From Burkholderia sp. 4M9327F10 (GTDB lineage: Bacteria; Pseudomonadota; Gammaproteobacteria; Burkholderiales; Burkholderiaceae): a stretch of 64,000 nt of DNA. The notes under the pieces are model-generated. The model was not told where the DNA came from. It was given only the letters and a program-made list of their open reading frames with translations, and made no database searches. Positions 1-7,595 of this stretch are shown here, piece by piece. Where the stretch lies: contig NZ_SCNV01000022.1 in NCBI RefSeq assembly GCF_005503145.1, forward strand, positions 1 through 64,000, written 5' to 3'. The stretch's first letter is position 1. Each line of letters opens with the position of its first letter. The translations under genes and the position numbers were made by a program.

Positions 1-167
1 CGGGGACGGAGTCGAAGATCACCGGCCATTCTTCTACACTACTGGTCTATATACCAAGGTAAGAATAGAAGGGAACCAGCCACAATCAAGCACTACGTGT
101 CGACTGGTATGTGGACAACTAGCTAACGTCTCCGAGTCTTTCGTCGGTGCCGGGAAATTCGGAATAA

Positions 168-181
168 ACGGTATATACTGT
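168..181 (+). promoter_or_regulatory. near-palindrome overlapping a putative -10 box
   Basis: ACGGTATATACTGT is a 14-bp near-perfect palindrome with one mismatched pair. It contains a TATACT -10-like hexamer at 174-179 and lies about 30 bp before the start of the H1-like/RHH gene. Ribbon-helix-helix proteins often repress their own promoters through such sites, so autoregulation is possible. This is inference from position and symmetry only. Confidence 0.35.
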
Positions 182-208
182 TTTTGCACTTTCCACACGG
201 AGATGACC

Positions 209-841
209 ATGGCCACACCCAGCACCCGAAAATCGACCAGCAAAGCTGTTCAGCCAGCAGTCGGCGCGGATGGCAGTGCCGCGGCCGTTCACGTCCCGGC
301 GCGAGTTCCAGCTAAGAAGACCGCGGCGGCTAAAGTGGCCAGAGCGGCGAGAGTGCCCAAAGCGGCCGGAGCCACCAAAACCGCCAAGGCCAGCAAAACC
401 GCCAAAGCCAGCAAAACCGCCAAAGCGGCCAAAACTGCCAAAGCGGCCAAAACTGCCAAAGCGGCCAAAACTGCCAATGCGGCCAAAACGGCCAAGGCGG
501 CCTCGGTGGGCAAGCCCCCTGTCAAGCCGCACTCCCCGGCAAAAGCAGAACCGCCTGGCACCGCAGCGGAACAAAAGACCAAGCGCGCAAAGAAGGAGAA
601 GGTTGTCCGCGACAGCTTCACCATGCCGAAGTCGGATTACGACAAGATCGCCGCGTTGAAGCAGAAATGCCTGGATGCGGGCGTGGCCGTGAAGAAGAGT
701 GAGTTGCTGCGTGCTGGTTTGCTGTTGCTTGAGGGAATCCCTGTTGACCGCCTCCTTGATGCAATAGCGGCGGTGGAGACCGTCAAGACGGGGAGGCCGG
801 CGAAGCGTTCGGAGCACGACGCGGTACAGCAGACGCACTAG
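209..841 (+). CDS. histone H1-like Ala/Lys-repeat protein with C-terminal ribbon-helix-helix domain
   Basis: The protein has about 210 residues. Its N-terminal two thirds is Ala/Lys/Pro-rich and low-complexity, including seven hexapeptides of the form AAKTAK (residues about 55-96). This resembles histone H1 C-tails and bacterial H1-like proteins. The last 75 residues read like a ribbon-helix-helix fold: a short strand DSFTMP, then helix SDYDKIAALKQKC, a turn, and helix KKSELLRAGLLLL. The likely role is nucleoid binding or repression, with the basic tail gripping DNA non-specifically. ATG 209 is preferred over ATG 203 because GGAG at 199-202 is then 6 nt away. It is a single gene with convergent neighbours. 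The specific function is unknown. Confidence 0.8.
   Translation: MATPSTRKSTSKAVQPAVGADGSAAAVHVPARVPAKKTAAAKVARAARVPKAAGATKTAKASKTAKASKTAKAAKTAKAAKTAKAAKTANAAKTAKAASVGKPPVKPHSPAKAEPPGTAAEQKTKRAKKEKVVRDSFTMPKSDYDKIAALKQKCLDAGVAVKKSELLRAGLLLLEGIPVDRLLDAIAAVETVKTGRPAKRSEHDAVQQTH
371..496 (+). repeat. seven tandem 18-bp coding repeats (AAKTAK units)
   Basis: Seven consecutive 18-bp units of the type GCGGCCAAAACTGCCAAA lie in frame in the H1-like gene. Units 4 to 6 (425-478) are nearly identical, and the outer ones carry a few substitutions. Each unit encodes one A-x-K-T-A-K hexapeptide. Copy number should vary by slippage without breaking the frame, which would lengthen or shorten the basic tail. 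Confidence 0.9.
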
Positions 842-906
842 GCCCGTAATGAGCGCTTGCGACACGCGTCGTCGCCGCGCTCGCGCATGTCTGTCCGGAA
901 TCGAAT

Positions 907-924
907 GGTGAGATTTTTCGGGAG
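907..924 (+). repeat. intergenic 18-bp repeat, copy A
   Basis: GGTGAGATTTTTCGGGAG matches the consensus GGTGAGNNTTTTCGGGAG shared by eight intergenic sites in the first 24 kb. It lies between two convergent genes. Function unknown. Confidence 0.75.
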
Positions 925-1002
925 CGTGCTCGACGTATGCCGGTGAAGCGCCAGCTCCCCAGGACTTACCGTGGCCTTACGCTTCTTTTCAACCGCACGC
1001 GA

Positions 1003-1941
1003 TCAGGACAACGGCCCCAGCAGTTCAGCAAACCTGCGAGCCGCTTCGAGCCCGAAGCGGCTCGGCAGCAACGTCGGCTCGCGATCGTGCAGCACCTCGA
1101 AACCCATGCGCCACGCGGCGATGCGCTTGCCGTAGCAGATCAGCGTGTCGAGCGATTGCATCACGAACACGATGGCCGGCAAGACCTCCCGGTACAACGC
1201 TTCGGCGCGTGCAAGCTCGCCGGCTGTGAAAGCCTGATAGACGCGTTGTTGCCAGTCGAAGCAGTCAGGTGCGACGATCATGCCGCTGCAACCGGCACGC
1301 AGATTGTCGATTAGCTCAAGGCCGCCACGCCCGTTCAACACCGGCATCAGATGACCAATACGCGCAACGGTCTCCGCGAGCACGATTGCCGGTCCCTCTC
1401 CCTTGAGCAGGCGGAAATTCGAACAGCGTGCCGCGAGCCGTTCGAGGCCGTCCGGCGAGAGTCCTACGCCAAGATATTCGGGGGCGTTCTGAATGCCGAT
1501 CGGCACGTCGAAACCTTCCATGACGGCAGCGAAGAAATCGGCGTAGAAACTCTCTGGCCGGGGCGCGGTACCTGGCGGCAAGACCGGCGGCTGCAAGATC
1601 AGCCAGCTAGCCCCATGTTCAACCGCGTAACGGGCCAGGTCGCGTTGGGCCTCTACCGATGTGCCGCTTACGGTCACCGCAAGCGGCAACGCTCCAGCGC
1701 TGTCCTCACGCGCCCACTGAATTACCTGCTCGCGTTCCGCCAGCGAAAGCTTATTGACCTCGGTCGCGAGACCGAGCATCGCCACACCGGGCGCGCCGGC
1801 GCGGACAATCGTCTGCATCTGCCTGCGCATCGCTTCCCGGTCGAGCCGATTGTCGCGGTCGAAGAACGCGTAGAGGATCGGATAGATTCCCGCGATTTCA
1901 GGCGGGTTTGCGTTTGGCGGAGTCACGGCTGCGAATGCCAA
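1003..1941 (-). CDS. DapA (DHDPS/NAL)-family aldolase or dehydratase, probably of a 2-keto-3-deoxy sugar acid
   Basis: The 312-residue protein is a class I TIM-barrel lyase of the dihydrodipicolinate synthase/N-acetylneuraminate lyase family. The subfamily motif GLATEVNKL is at about residues 57-65, the catalytic Tyr is at about 156 (PEYLG) and the Schiff-base Lys at about 180 (LLKGEG). It lies 17 nt after the IlvD/Edd dehydratase gene on the same strand. That pairing is typical of non-phosphorylated pentonate or hexonate breakdown, in which the dehydratase makes the 2-keto-3-deoxy acid and this enzyme cleaves or dehydrates it. The start is unclear: TTG 1941 is the first possible codon (a stop lies two codons upstream), GTG 1926 is an alternative, and neither has a good ribosome-binding site. 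The exact substrate cannot be read from the sequence. Confidence 0.8.
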   Translation of the reverse strand: MAFAAVTPPNANPPEIAGIYPILYAFFDRDNRLDREAMRRQMQTIVRAGAPGVAMLGLATEVNKLSLAEREQVIQWAREDSAGALPLAVTVSGTSVEAQRDLARYAVEHGASWLILQPPVLPPGTAPRPESFYADFFAAVMEGFDVPIGIQNAPEYLGVGLSPDGLERLAARCSNFRLLKGEGPAIVLAETVARIGHLMPVLNGRGGLELIDNLRAGCSGMIVAPDCFDWQQRVYQAFTAGELARAEALYREVLPAIVFVMQSLDTLICYGKRIAAWRMGFEVLHDREPTLLPSRFGLEAARRFAELLGPLS

Positions 1942-1944
1942 TGG

Positions 1945-1971
1945 TCAATGCGAGTCGATCAATGCGAGTCG
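1945..1971. repeat. tandem 14-bp duplication in the dehydratase/DapA-family junction
   Basis: TCAATGCGAGTCG occurs at 1945-1957 and again at 1959-1971, so a 14-bp unit is tandemly duplicated. It covers the last codons and stop of the dehydratase gene. Either copy gives the same C-terminus and stop, so the effect is only to lengthen the spacer before the next gene. Confidence 0.8.
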
Positions 1972-3686
1972 CGCGGCACCGCTGCGCCGCTGGAGCCCAC
2001 GAGGAATTCCAGATCCGCGCCCAGGTTGGCCTGCTGAACGCTGTCCACATACAGCTTGTACCAGCCACGCTGAGGTGTGGGCGGAGCTTGCCATGCCGCG
2101 CGACGGCGCGCCAGCTCCGCATCGTCCACGTCGAGATGAAGCCGCCGCCCCGCCACGTCGAGCTCGATCATGTCGCCATCCTGCACGAGCGCCAGCGTGC
2201 CACCGGCAGCCGCCTCCGGGGCCACGTGCAAGACTACGGCACCGTAAGCTGTGCCGCTCATGCGGCCATCGGAGATGCGCACCATATCCGTAATGCCCTG
2301 CTTCAACACCTTGGGCGGCAAGGGCATGTTGCCGACTTCGGCAAAGCCGGGGTAGCCCTTCGGTCCGGCGCCCTTGAGCACCATCACGCAATCGGCGTCG
2401 ATATCCAGGCTGTCGTCGTTGATTCGCGCATGCAGGTCTTCCACGCTTTCGAACACCACCGCACGGCCACGGTGCTGCAAAAGCGCCGCGGTCGCGGCCG
2501 ACGGTTTGATGACGGCGCCATCCGGCGCGAGATTGCCTTTCAGCACGGCAATGCCGGCATGGGCCTTGAACGGCGCTTCAAAGGGGAAAATCACCTTGCG
2601 GTCGAAGCACTCGGCCTCGCTGACGTTGTCCCAGATCGTGCGGCCGTTCACCGTCAACGCATCGCGATGAAGCAACTGCGCCTGGCCCAGTTCGCGCAGC
2701 ACTGCGGGCAAGCCGCCGGCGTAATAGAAGTCCTCCATCAGGAATTCGCCGGACGGTTGCAGGTTCACCAGACACGGCACTTCGGAGCCGCGCTCCCAGT
2801 CTTCCAGCTTCAGGTCTACGCCGATGCGTCCGGCAATCGCCAACAGGTGCACCACGGCATTGGTCGAGCCGCCGATGGCGGCATTCGCGCGGATCGCGTT
2901 CTCGAAGGCTTGCCGCGTCAGGATCTTGTCCATTGTGAGGTCTTCGTTGACCATCTCGACAATGCGCCGCCCCGCCATGTGAGCGAGCACCTGGCGGCGC
3001 GCATCGACGGCGGGAATGGCGGCGTTGTGGGGCAGTCCCATGCCGAGCGCTTCAACCATGCTGGCCATCGTCGAGGCGGTGCCCATGGTCATGCAGTGCC
3101 CGCGTGAACGGTTCATGCAGCTTTCCGCCTCGATGAACTGCTCCATGTTCATCGTGCCGGCCCGCACCTGCTCGGACATTTGCCACACGCCGGTGCCCGA
3201 GCCGAGCGTCTGACCACGATAGCGGCCGTTCAGCATCGGGCCGCCCGAGACGGCAAGCGTCGGCAGATTGCATGACGCCGCGCCCATCAGCAGCGCTGGC
3301 GTGGTTTTGTCGCAGCCGCACAGCAGGATCACGCCGTCGATCGGGTTGCCGCGAATCGATTCCTCGACATCCATCGACGCGAGGTTGCGAAACAGCATGG
3401 CCGTGGGCCGCAAATTCGATTCACCGAGCGACATGACCGGGAATTCCACCGGAAATCCCCCCGCCTCGTACACGCCCTTCTTAACGTACTCGGCTAGTTC
3501 TCGAAAGTGCGCGTTGCACGGCGTGAGTTCCGACCACGTATTGCAGATGCCGATTACCGGACGGCCATCGAACAGGTGATGCGGCAGCCCCTGGTTCTTC
3601 ATCCACGAGCGGTGAATGAAGCCATCCTTGTCGGCTTTGCCGAACCAGGCCTGACTACGCAACGGTTTCTTGGCGGGGCTGTTCAC
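1959..3686 (-). CDS. IlvD/Edd-family sugar-acid dehydratase (L-arabonate dehydratase type)
   Basis: The 575-residue protein spans the whole IlvD/Edd family, which dehydrates sugar acids or dihydroxy acids to 2-keto acids using an Fe-S cluster and Mg2+. Cluster-type cysteines are visible at C57 (LTPCNAH), C125 (LLCGCDKT) and C198 (RGHCMTMG), with the metal-binding Lys at 127. This spacing is what characterised [2Fe-2S] L-arabonate dehydratases show. The segment SLGESNLRPTAMLFRN also points to the sugar-acid branch rather than dihydroxyacid dehydratase. A DapA-family gene follows directly, so a two-step pentonate or hexonate route is likely. No regulator or transporter is attached, and the substrate (arabonate, xylonate, fuconate or another) is unresolved. 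Confidence 0.87.
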   Translation of the reverse strand: MNSPAKKPLRSQAWFGKADKDGFIHRSWMKNQGLPHHLFDGRPVIGICNTWSELTPCNAHFRELAEYVKKGVYEAGGFPVEFPVMSLGESNLRPTAMLFRNLASMDVEESIRGNPIDGVILLCGCDKTTPALLMGAASCNLPTLAVSGGPMLNGRYRGQTLGSGTGVWQMSEQVRAGTMNMEQFIEAESCMNRSRGHCMTMGTASTMASMVEALGMGLPHNAAIPAVDARRQVLAHMAGRRIVEMVNEDLTMDKILTRQAFENAIRANAAIGGSTNAVVHLLAIAGRIGVDLKLEDWERGSEVPCLVNLQPSGEFLMEDFYYAGGLPAVLRELGQAQLLHRDALTVNGRTIWDNVSEAECFDRKVIFPFEAPFKAHAGIAVLKGNLAPDGAVIKPSAATAALLQHRGRAVVFESVEDLHARINDDSLDIDADCVMVLKGAGPKGYPGFAEVGNMPLPPKVLKQGITDMVRISDGRMSGTAYGAVVLHVAPEAAAGGTLALVQDGDMIELDVAGRRLHLDVDDAELARRRAAWQAPPTPQRGWYKLYVDSVQQANLGADLEFLVGSSGAAVPRDSH

Positions 3687-3934
3687 GGGCGTCTCCTTTC
3701 GTGTGCTTTATGGGCCAAATCGAGGGATGCGGGGGTGATCAATTTGAATGAAGTCCGCACGATTCGGTCAAGGTGGCGGTGCGGCCACGCTTGCTGTCTG
3801 TAATGCACTGTACGAGCGGCTTAGATGCCCGTCAACAGATGGGCGGGCGTCCCCCTATCTGAGGCATTTTGCTTTGGGATTGGGCAGCGCACGTCGCGCT
3901 AAAAGTGTAGGTCCGCGCGGGCGGGAACGGGAAA

Positions 3935-3952
3935 GGTGAGGTTTTCCGGGAG
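3935..3952 (+). repeat. intergenic 18-bp repeat, copy B
   Basis: GGTGAGGTTTTCCGGGAG differs from the GGTGAGNNTTTTCGGGAG consensus at one defined base. It is preceded by AAA, like most other copies. Confidence 0.7.
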
Positions 3953-4057
3953 TGCCGGAGCCGGATGAGCAAGTTCCGGAATTTGGCGCGCGGCGCCCAA
4001 CAGAACCTGATAAGAACGTCCCGCTTGGGACTCGAGCCTGCGGGCCGGCAACCGATA

Positions 4058-4075
4058 GGTGAGAATATTCGGGAG
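4058..4075 (+). repeat. intergenic 18-bp repeat, copy C
   Basis: GGTGAGAATATTCGGGAG differs from the consensus at one defined base. It lies 123 bp from copy B in the same orientation. Confidence 0.7.
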
Positions 4076-4101
4076 CCGGCCCGGGCAGCGCGTCAGGTGC
4101 G

Positions 4102-4857
4102 TTAGCCGCGCTGCGCCAGCTCACGGATATCGGCGACCGGCGTCTCGCCGAACGCGTCGCTCAACACGAAATCGATCAATTGGGTCGCGCACTGCTCGGG
4201 TGAAGTCAGTTGACCATTGCGCTTCAGATCTTCGAATTTTTCGCGCAGCGGGAACTGCTCTTTGCCGCTGCTGCGAATCTCCGCCTGCATGCCGGTGTCG
4301 ACCACCCCGGGCGCCACGCTGCAAATCCGCAGCGCGCGGTTGGCGTCGAGCACAACCGCACGCGCGTGATGATCCAGCGCGGCCTTCGTGGCGCAATAGA
4401 TGCTCCAGCCCGGATAGGCATTGCGGGCGGCGCCGCTCGAAATATGCGCGATGCGCCGGTCGGTGGCCGTCACGCTCGCTGCCGCGACGGCGCTTGCCAG
4501 CATCAGCGGCGTCGCCACGTTCAGGCCAACTGCGCCGGCAATCGCGGCGGCGTCCTGCGCTTCGATCGGGCCGACCGGCTGGACCGTGCCGGCGTTGTTG
4601 AACAGCAGCACGCTCTGCGCGCCATCGACGAAGCGGCGTAACGCGTCGCTCGCGATCCACTGCGCGACGCTCGCGGGATCGGCGAGGTTGAGCTCGGCTT
4701 CTTCAAGCGTCTGCGGATAACGCCCGGCGAGTCCGGCGTGACGCGAACGCGAGAGCCCCAGCACGGCAATGCCGCGCGACAGCAGTTGTTCCGCGAGCGC
4801 AGCGCCGAGGCCGCGGGTATGGCCGGTGACGATGGCGCGGGTGATGTGTGTGGTCAT
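4102..4857 (-). CDS. short-chain dehydrogenase/reductase (SDR) family oxidoreductase
   Basis: The 251-residue protein is a classical SDR. It has the cofactor motif TGHTRGLG (residues 11-18, the TGxxxGxG pattern), NNAG at 87-90, the catalytic Ser at about 140 and YxxxK at 154-158 (YCATK). The sequence around the active site resembles sepiapterin/benzil-reductase-like SDRs, which use NADPH to reduce carbonyls, but the substrate cannot be assigned. It is cytoplasmic. It lies 75 nt downstream of the GlxA-type regulator gene on the same strand and may be cotranscribed with it. Confidence 0.88.
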   Translation of the reverse strand: MTTHITRAIVTGHTRGLGAALAEQLLSRGIAVLGLSRSRHAGLAGRYPQTLEEAELNLADPASVAQWIASDALRRFVDGAQSVLLFNNAGTVQPVGPIEAQDAAAIAGAVGLNVATPLMLASAVAAASVTATDRRIAHISSGAARNAYPGWSIYCATKAALDHHARAVVLDANRALRICSVAPGVVDTGMQAEIRSSGKEQFPLREKFEDLKRNGQLTSPEQCATQLIDFVLSDAFGETPVADIRELAQRG

Positions 4858-4932
4858 GTTGGTTGACGGGGAGGGCAGATAAGAGCGGCGATTTTCTCAC
4901 GATGTCCTGCGAGCCTGCAGCGCCGCGCGCAC

Positions 4933-5892
4933 TCACGTCGAGCGGAAGCGCTCCCGATACTGCATGGGCGTCGTGCCGATACGCCGCACGAACACAATGC
5001 GCATGCGGTCGGCGGTGCCGAACCCGCAGTCGTAGGCAACCGCCTTGAGTGCCGCGGGGCTGCTCTCGAGCAGCTTGCGCGCCGTATCGACGCGTGCCCG
5101 CTCGACAAACTCGTGCGGCGTGACGCCGGTCTCCTGAACGAAGACGCGGGCGAAATTGCGTGCGCTCATACCGGCGACGTCCGCGAGTTGCGCCACCGTG
5201 AAGCGTTCGCGGATATGTTCCATCACATGCGCCTGCACCTTGGCCACCGCGGATGTTTCGTCCGCGGGCGCCGTCAGATAAGGACTGAACTGGGACTGGC
5301 CACCCTGGCGCTGCGCAAACACGACGAGGCGCTTGGCGACCGACAGTGCAGTGCGCGGCCCGTGATCCTCGGCAACGAGCGCAAGCGAAAGATCGATGCC
5401 GGCCGTCACCCCCGCCGAGGTGACAAGCCGCTCGTCACGCAGATAGATGCGGTCGAAGTCGACCCGTGCGTGCGGAAATTGCGCGGCCAGTTGTGCCGCG
5501 TGTTGCCAATGGGTCGTCACGCTGCGCTCGTCGAGCAGGCCCGCATGACCGAGTGCGAATGCGCCGGTACAGATCGACCCGTAGCGCTTGCAACGCTCGG
5601 CGGCGCCCGTGAGCCAGCGAAGCAGCCGCGCATCGGGTTTGCTCTCCGGCAACCCGGGTCCTCCTGCCACCAGCGCCAGGTCGAAGGGTCGAGATGCCTG
5701 TTCGAACGTCTGATCGGCGACCAGGGTCATGCCATTGGAGGCACGCAACGCGCCCGGTTCGGCGCTCAGCAAGGTCACTGTGTAGTGAGCCTCGGGAGGA
5801 AGAAACTGATTGGCTTCCGAAAACACGTCCACCGGTCCTGCGACGTCGAGCGCTTGCACTCCGGGAAAGATCGCGACGGCAACGGTTGGCAT
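4933..5892 (-). CDS. GlxA-type transcriptional regulator (DJ-1/PfpI domain plus AraC HTH)
   Basis: The 319-residue protein has an N-terminal DJ-1/PfpI-like domain (about 1-190, beginning VAVAIFPGVQALDVAGPVDVF) and a C-terminal AraC-type double HTH (about 215-315, with ARDFARVFV-like and GFGTADRMRIVF helices). Members of this family sense small metabolites through the class I amidotransferase-like domain and activate catabolic genes. It is divergent from the HD-domain gene across 238 bp, so it may control that gene, the SDR gene downstream, or both. The ATG start at 5892 fits the family N-terminus. Confidence 0.9.
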   Translation of the reverse strand: MPTVAVAIFPGVQALDVAGPVDVFSEANQFLPPEAHYTVTLLSAEPGALRASNGMTLVADQTFEQASRPFDLALVAGGPGLPESKPDARLLRWLTGAAERCKRYGSICTGAFALGHAGLLDERSVTTHWQHAAQLAAQFPHARVDFDRIYLRDERLVTSAGVTAGIDLSLALVAEDHGPRTALSVAKRLVVFAQRQGGQSQFSPYLTAPADETSAVAKVQAHVMEHIRERFTVAQLADVAGMSARNFARVFVQETGVTPHEFVERARVDTARKLLESSPAALKAVAYDCGFGTADRMRIVFVRRIGTTPMQYRERFRST

Positions 5893-6130
5893 TCAATGAC
5901 CTCGTTAGGAACAGGCGTGGCCCGCATCTGCCGGGCGGCTTGCGCGGCGACGGCAGAAAGCGCGGTGCGTTTGGCAGGGTTGAGCGGTCCGCGTTCGTTG
6001 CTCGCGCGAGGCCGCTGACCAATACTGAGTCTCATCAGCCCGGCCCGGTGAGCCGATCTCGGAACAGCATAGCAAACCCTCGCCAGGCACGGCTGGGCTC
6101 ATTCAACCGCACCCCTTTGGAGACTCTTCA

Positions 6131-6769
6131 ATGACCACAATCGCAGGCATCAAGATCCCCGACAGTCTGATGGCGCGCGAAGCCACGCAGCTCGTCCGGG
6201 ATACCGAAACCGAGCTGCTGTATCACCACTCGCGGCGCGTGTTCCTGTTCGGCTCGCTCGCGGGTCAGCGCAAGGGACTCAAATACGACCCGGAGTTGCT
6301 GTACATCGGCGCGATGTTTCATGACATGGGTCTCGTCGAGCCGTACAGCAGCGCGCATGACCGCTTCGAAGTGGACGGTGCGAACGCGGCACGCGACTTC
6401 CTGCAACGTCATGGGATTGGCGAGGACGACATCGAGCAGGTCTGGAATTCGATCGCGTTGCACACCACGCCGGGCATTCCCCAGTATATGAAGCCGGTTG
6501 TGGCGCTGGTGACGGCGGGCGTCGAGATGGACGTGCTGGGTCTCGCCTACGACGAGTTCACCGAGGAGCAACGCCATGATGTCGTGCATCACCACCCGCG
6601 CGGCGATCATTTCAAGCAAGGCATTATTGATGCCTTCGCGCACGGCACGATCCACAAGCCTGAAACGACTTTCGGCAACGTCAAGGCCGATGTGCTGGCG
6701 CTGAAGGACCCGCATTATCACCGCGAAAACTTCTGCACGATGATTTTGAATTCGTCGTGGAAGAGCTGA
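6131..6769 (+). CDS. HD-domain protein, cyanamide-hydratase/phosphohydrolase-like
   Basis: The 212-residue protein carries a metal-binding HD domain: YHHSRR (His32/33), the hallmark MFHDMG (His64-Asp65) and IALHTTPG further on. The order and spacing resemble the small stand-alone HD proteins annotated as cyanamide hydratase-like or phosphohydrolases. The substrate is unknown. GGAGA at 6119-6123 is a good ribosome-binding site for ATG 6131. A GlxA-type regulator is divergent, and a strong intrinsic terminator follows 22 bp after the stop, so it is transcribed alone. Confidence 0.8.
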   Translation: MTTIAGIKIPDSLMAREATQLVRDTETELLYHHSRRVFLFGSLAGQRKGLKYDPELLYIGAMFHDMGLVEPYSSAHDRFEVDGANAARDFLQRHGIGEDDIEQVWNSIALHTTPGIPQYMKPVVALVTAGVEMDVLGLAYDEFTEEQRHDVVHHHPRGDHFKQGIIDAFAHGTIHKPETTFGNVKADVLALKDPHYHRENFCTMILNSSWKS

Positions 6770-6791
6770 GCTCGCTGGCCTGAATGTATGT

Positions 6792-6827
6792 TCGCCCGCG
6801 CCGGGTCACCGCGCGGGCGATTTTTTT
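6792..6827 (+). terminator. intrinsic terminator after the HD-domain gene
   Basis: A perfect 10-bp stem (TCGCCCGCGC at 6792-6801 with GCGCGGGCGA at 6811-6820) and a 9-nt loop are followed by seven T at 6821-6827. Confidence 0.92.
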
Positions 6828-6848
6828 ATACAGTGGGTGCCTCGAAAA

Positions 6849-6867
6849 GGTGAGGATTTCCAGGGAG
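6849..6867 (+). repeat. intergenic 18-bp repeat, copy D (diverged, one extra base)
   Basis: GGTGAGGATTTCCAGGGAG is a diverged copy of the GGTGAGNNTTTTCGGGAG family with one inserted base. It faces copy E on the other strand, so the pair forms an inverted repeat with about 21 bp between. Confidence 0.5.
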
Positions 6868-6888
6868 TTGATCCTCACGCGTGCCGTG

Positions 6889-6906
6889 ATCCCGAATAGT
6901 CTCACC
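6889..6906 (-). repeat. intergenic 18-bp repeat, copy E (inverted)
   Basis: The reverse strand reads GGTGAGACTATTCGGGAT, preceded by AAA. It differs from the consensus at two defined bases. Together with copy D it could fold into an imperfect hairpin in RNA. The rest of 6770-7161 shows no gene and should contain the promoter of the small exported protein. Confidence 0.55.
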
Positions 6907-7161
6907 TTTGATTCTTCCAGGTTTCTTGCGGGTCCACACGTGCCCTGCAAGTATTTTCAGGCCCTCTGTCATTTCCAGTGCGTGACTGCGACTAAGCCCA
7001 TGAAACACCTCGCCAGCCGCTTGCGATCCGCCGGCCAGGTGTTGTGTTTGCAGACGCGGCGTGTGTGACGGCAAGACCGGCCGCGCCGCTCTGCGCGGTG
7101 GGTTGTCCTTCTTGCTGCCGTGCCTTCAGCGCGGCTCATCACGTGAAAACTGGAGATTCTC

Positions 7162-7455
7162 ATGAAATCGATTCGAAGCATTATCGTGTGCGGCCTGCTG
7201 CCGTTGGCGCTCGTAGCGGGCTCAGTCCACGCCCAGGGCATCGGCCGCAGCGGCACCTACACCATGCCGCCGAACTGGGGGATGATGATGGACAAGCTGA
7301 CCCCCGAGCAGCGCACCCAGGCTATCGGCATTCAGGAAAAGATGATGCAGATGGAGACGGACTATCAGGACACGATGGCCCAGATGGAGATGAAGCATGC
7401 GCACGAGATGATGCAGATGCAGGCGCAATTGCTCGATCTGTTCAAGGGGCACTGA
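7162..7455 (+). CDS. small exported Met-rich protein, unknown function
   Basis: The 97-residue protein has a clear signal peptide (MKSIRSIIVCGLLPLALVAGSVHA, cut after AHA-like SVHA, given here only in part as a motif). The mature part is about 73 residues, mostly one predicted helix with a Met/His/Gln/Glu pattern: about 17 Met, in clusters such as MMQME, MAQMEMKHAHEMMQMQ. This recalls small periplasmic metal- or stress-related proteins (Spy/CpxP- or copper-handling-like), but no family motif is recognisable. GGAGA at 7152-7156 supports ATG 7162. It is flanked on both sides by copies of the 18-bp intergenic repeat. Metal binding is inference. Confidence 0.75.
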   Translation: MKSIRSIIVCGLLPLALVAGSVHAQGIGRSGTYTMPPNWGMMMDKLTPEQRTQAIGIQEKMMQMETDYQDTMAQMEMKHAHEMMQMQAQLLDLFKGH

Positions 7456-7494
7456 GCTTCGTGCACGCTCTGCAATAGAACATGCGGCGCCAAA

Positions 7495-7512
7495 GGTGAG
7501 GTTTTTCGGGAG
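7495..7512 (+). repeat. intergenic 18-bp repeat, copy F
   Basis: GGTGAGGTTTTTCGGGAG matches the consensus at all defined bases and is preceded by AAA. It lies between the 3' ends of the Met-rich gene and the antiporter gene. Confidence 0.78.
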
Positions 7513-7595
7513 CTGAATGGCTTGCCGATCGCCTCGCCGTCCGAGGCGCCGCTGTCGGCAAACCGGCAAGCGCGGATCGAACGCGCTCGCTCGAT

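Larger units (their letters stand above)
3687..4101. other. 415-bp intergenic region carrying two 18-bp repeats
   Basis: This region lies between the 5' end of the dehydratase gene and the 3' end of the SDR gene. I see no credible gene in it. It should hold the dehydratase promoter (minus strand, near 3690-3800) and it contains repeat copies B and C in the same orientation. Confidence 0.6.

Noticed and set aside
371..496. Possible CRISPR or other direct-repeat array
   Set aside because: The 18-bp units are contiguous, in frame and code for AxKTAK. There are no spacers.
119..865. Long minus-strand frame opposite the H1-like gene, rich in Gly, Arg and Phe
   Set aside because: It is the complement of the AAKTAK repeat region and follows its 18-bp periodicity. 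It has no family features or ribosome-binding site; the plus-strand gene explains it.
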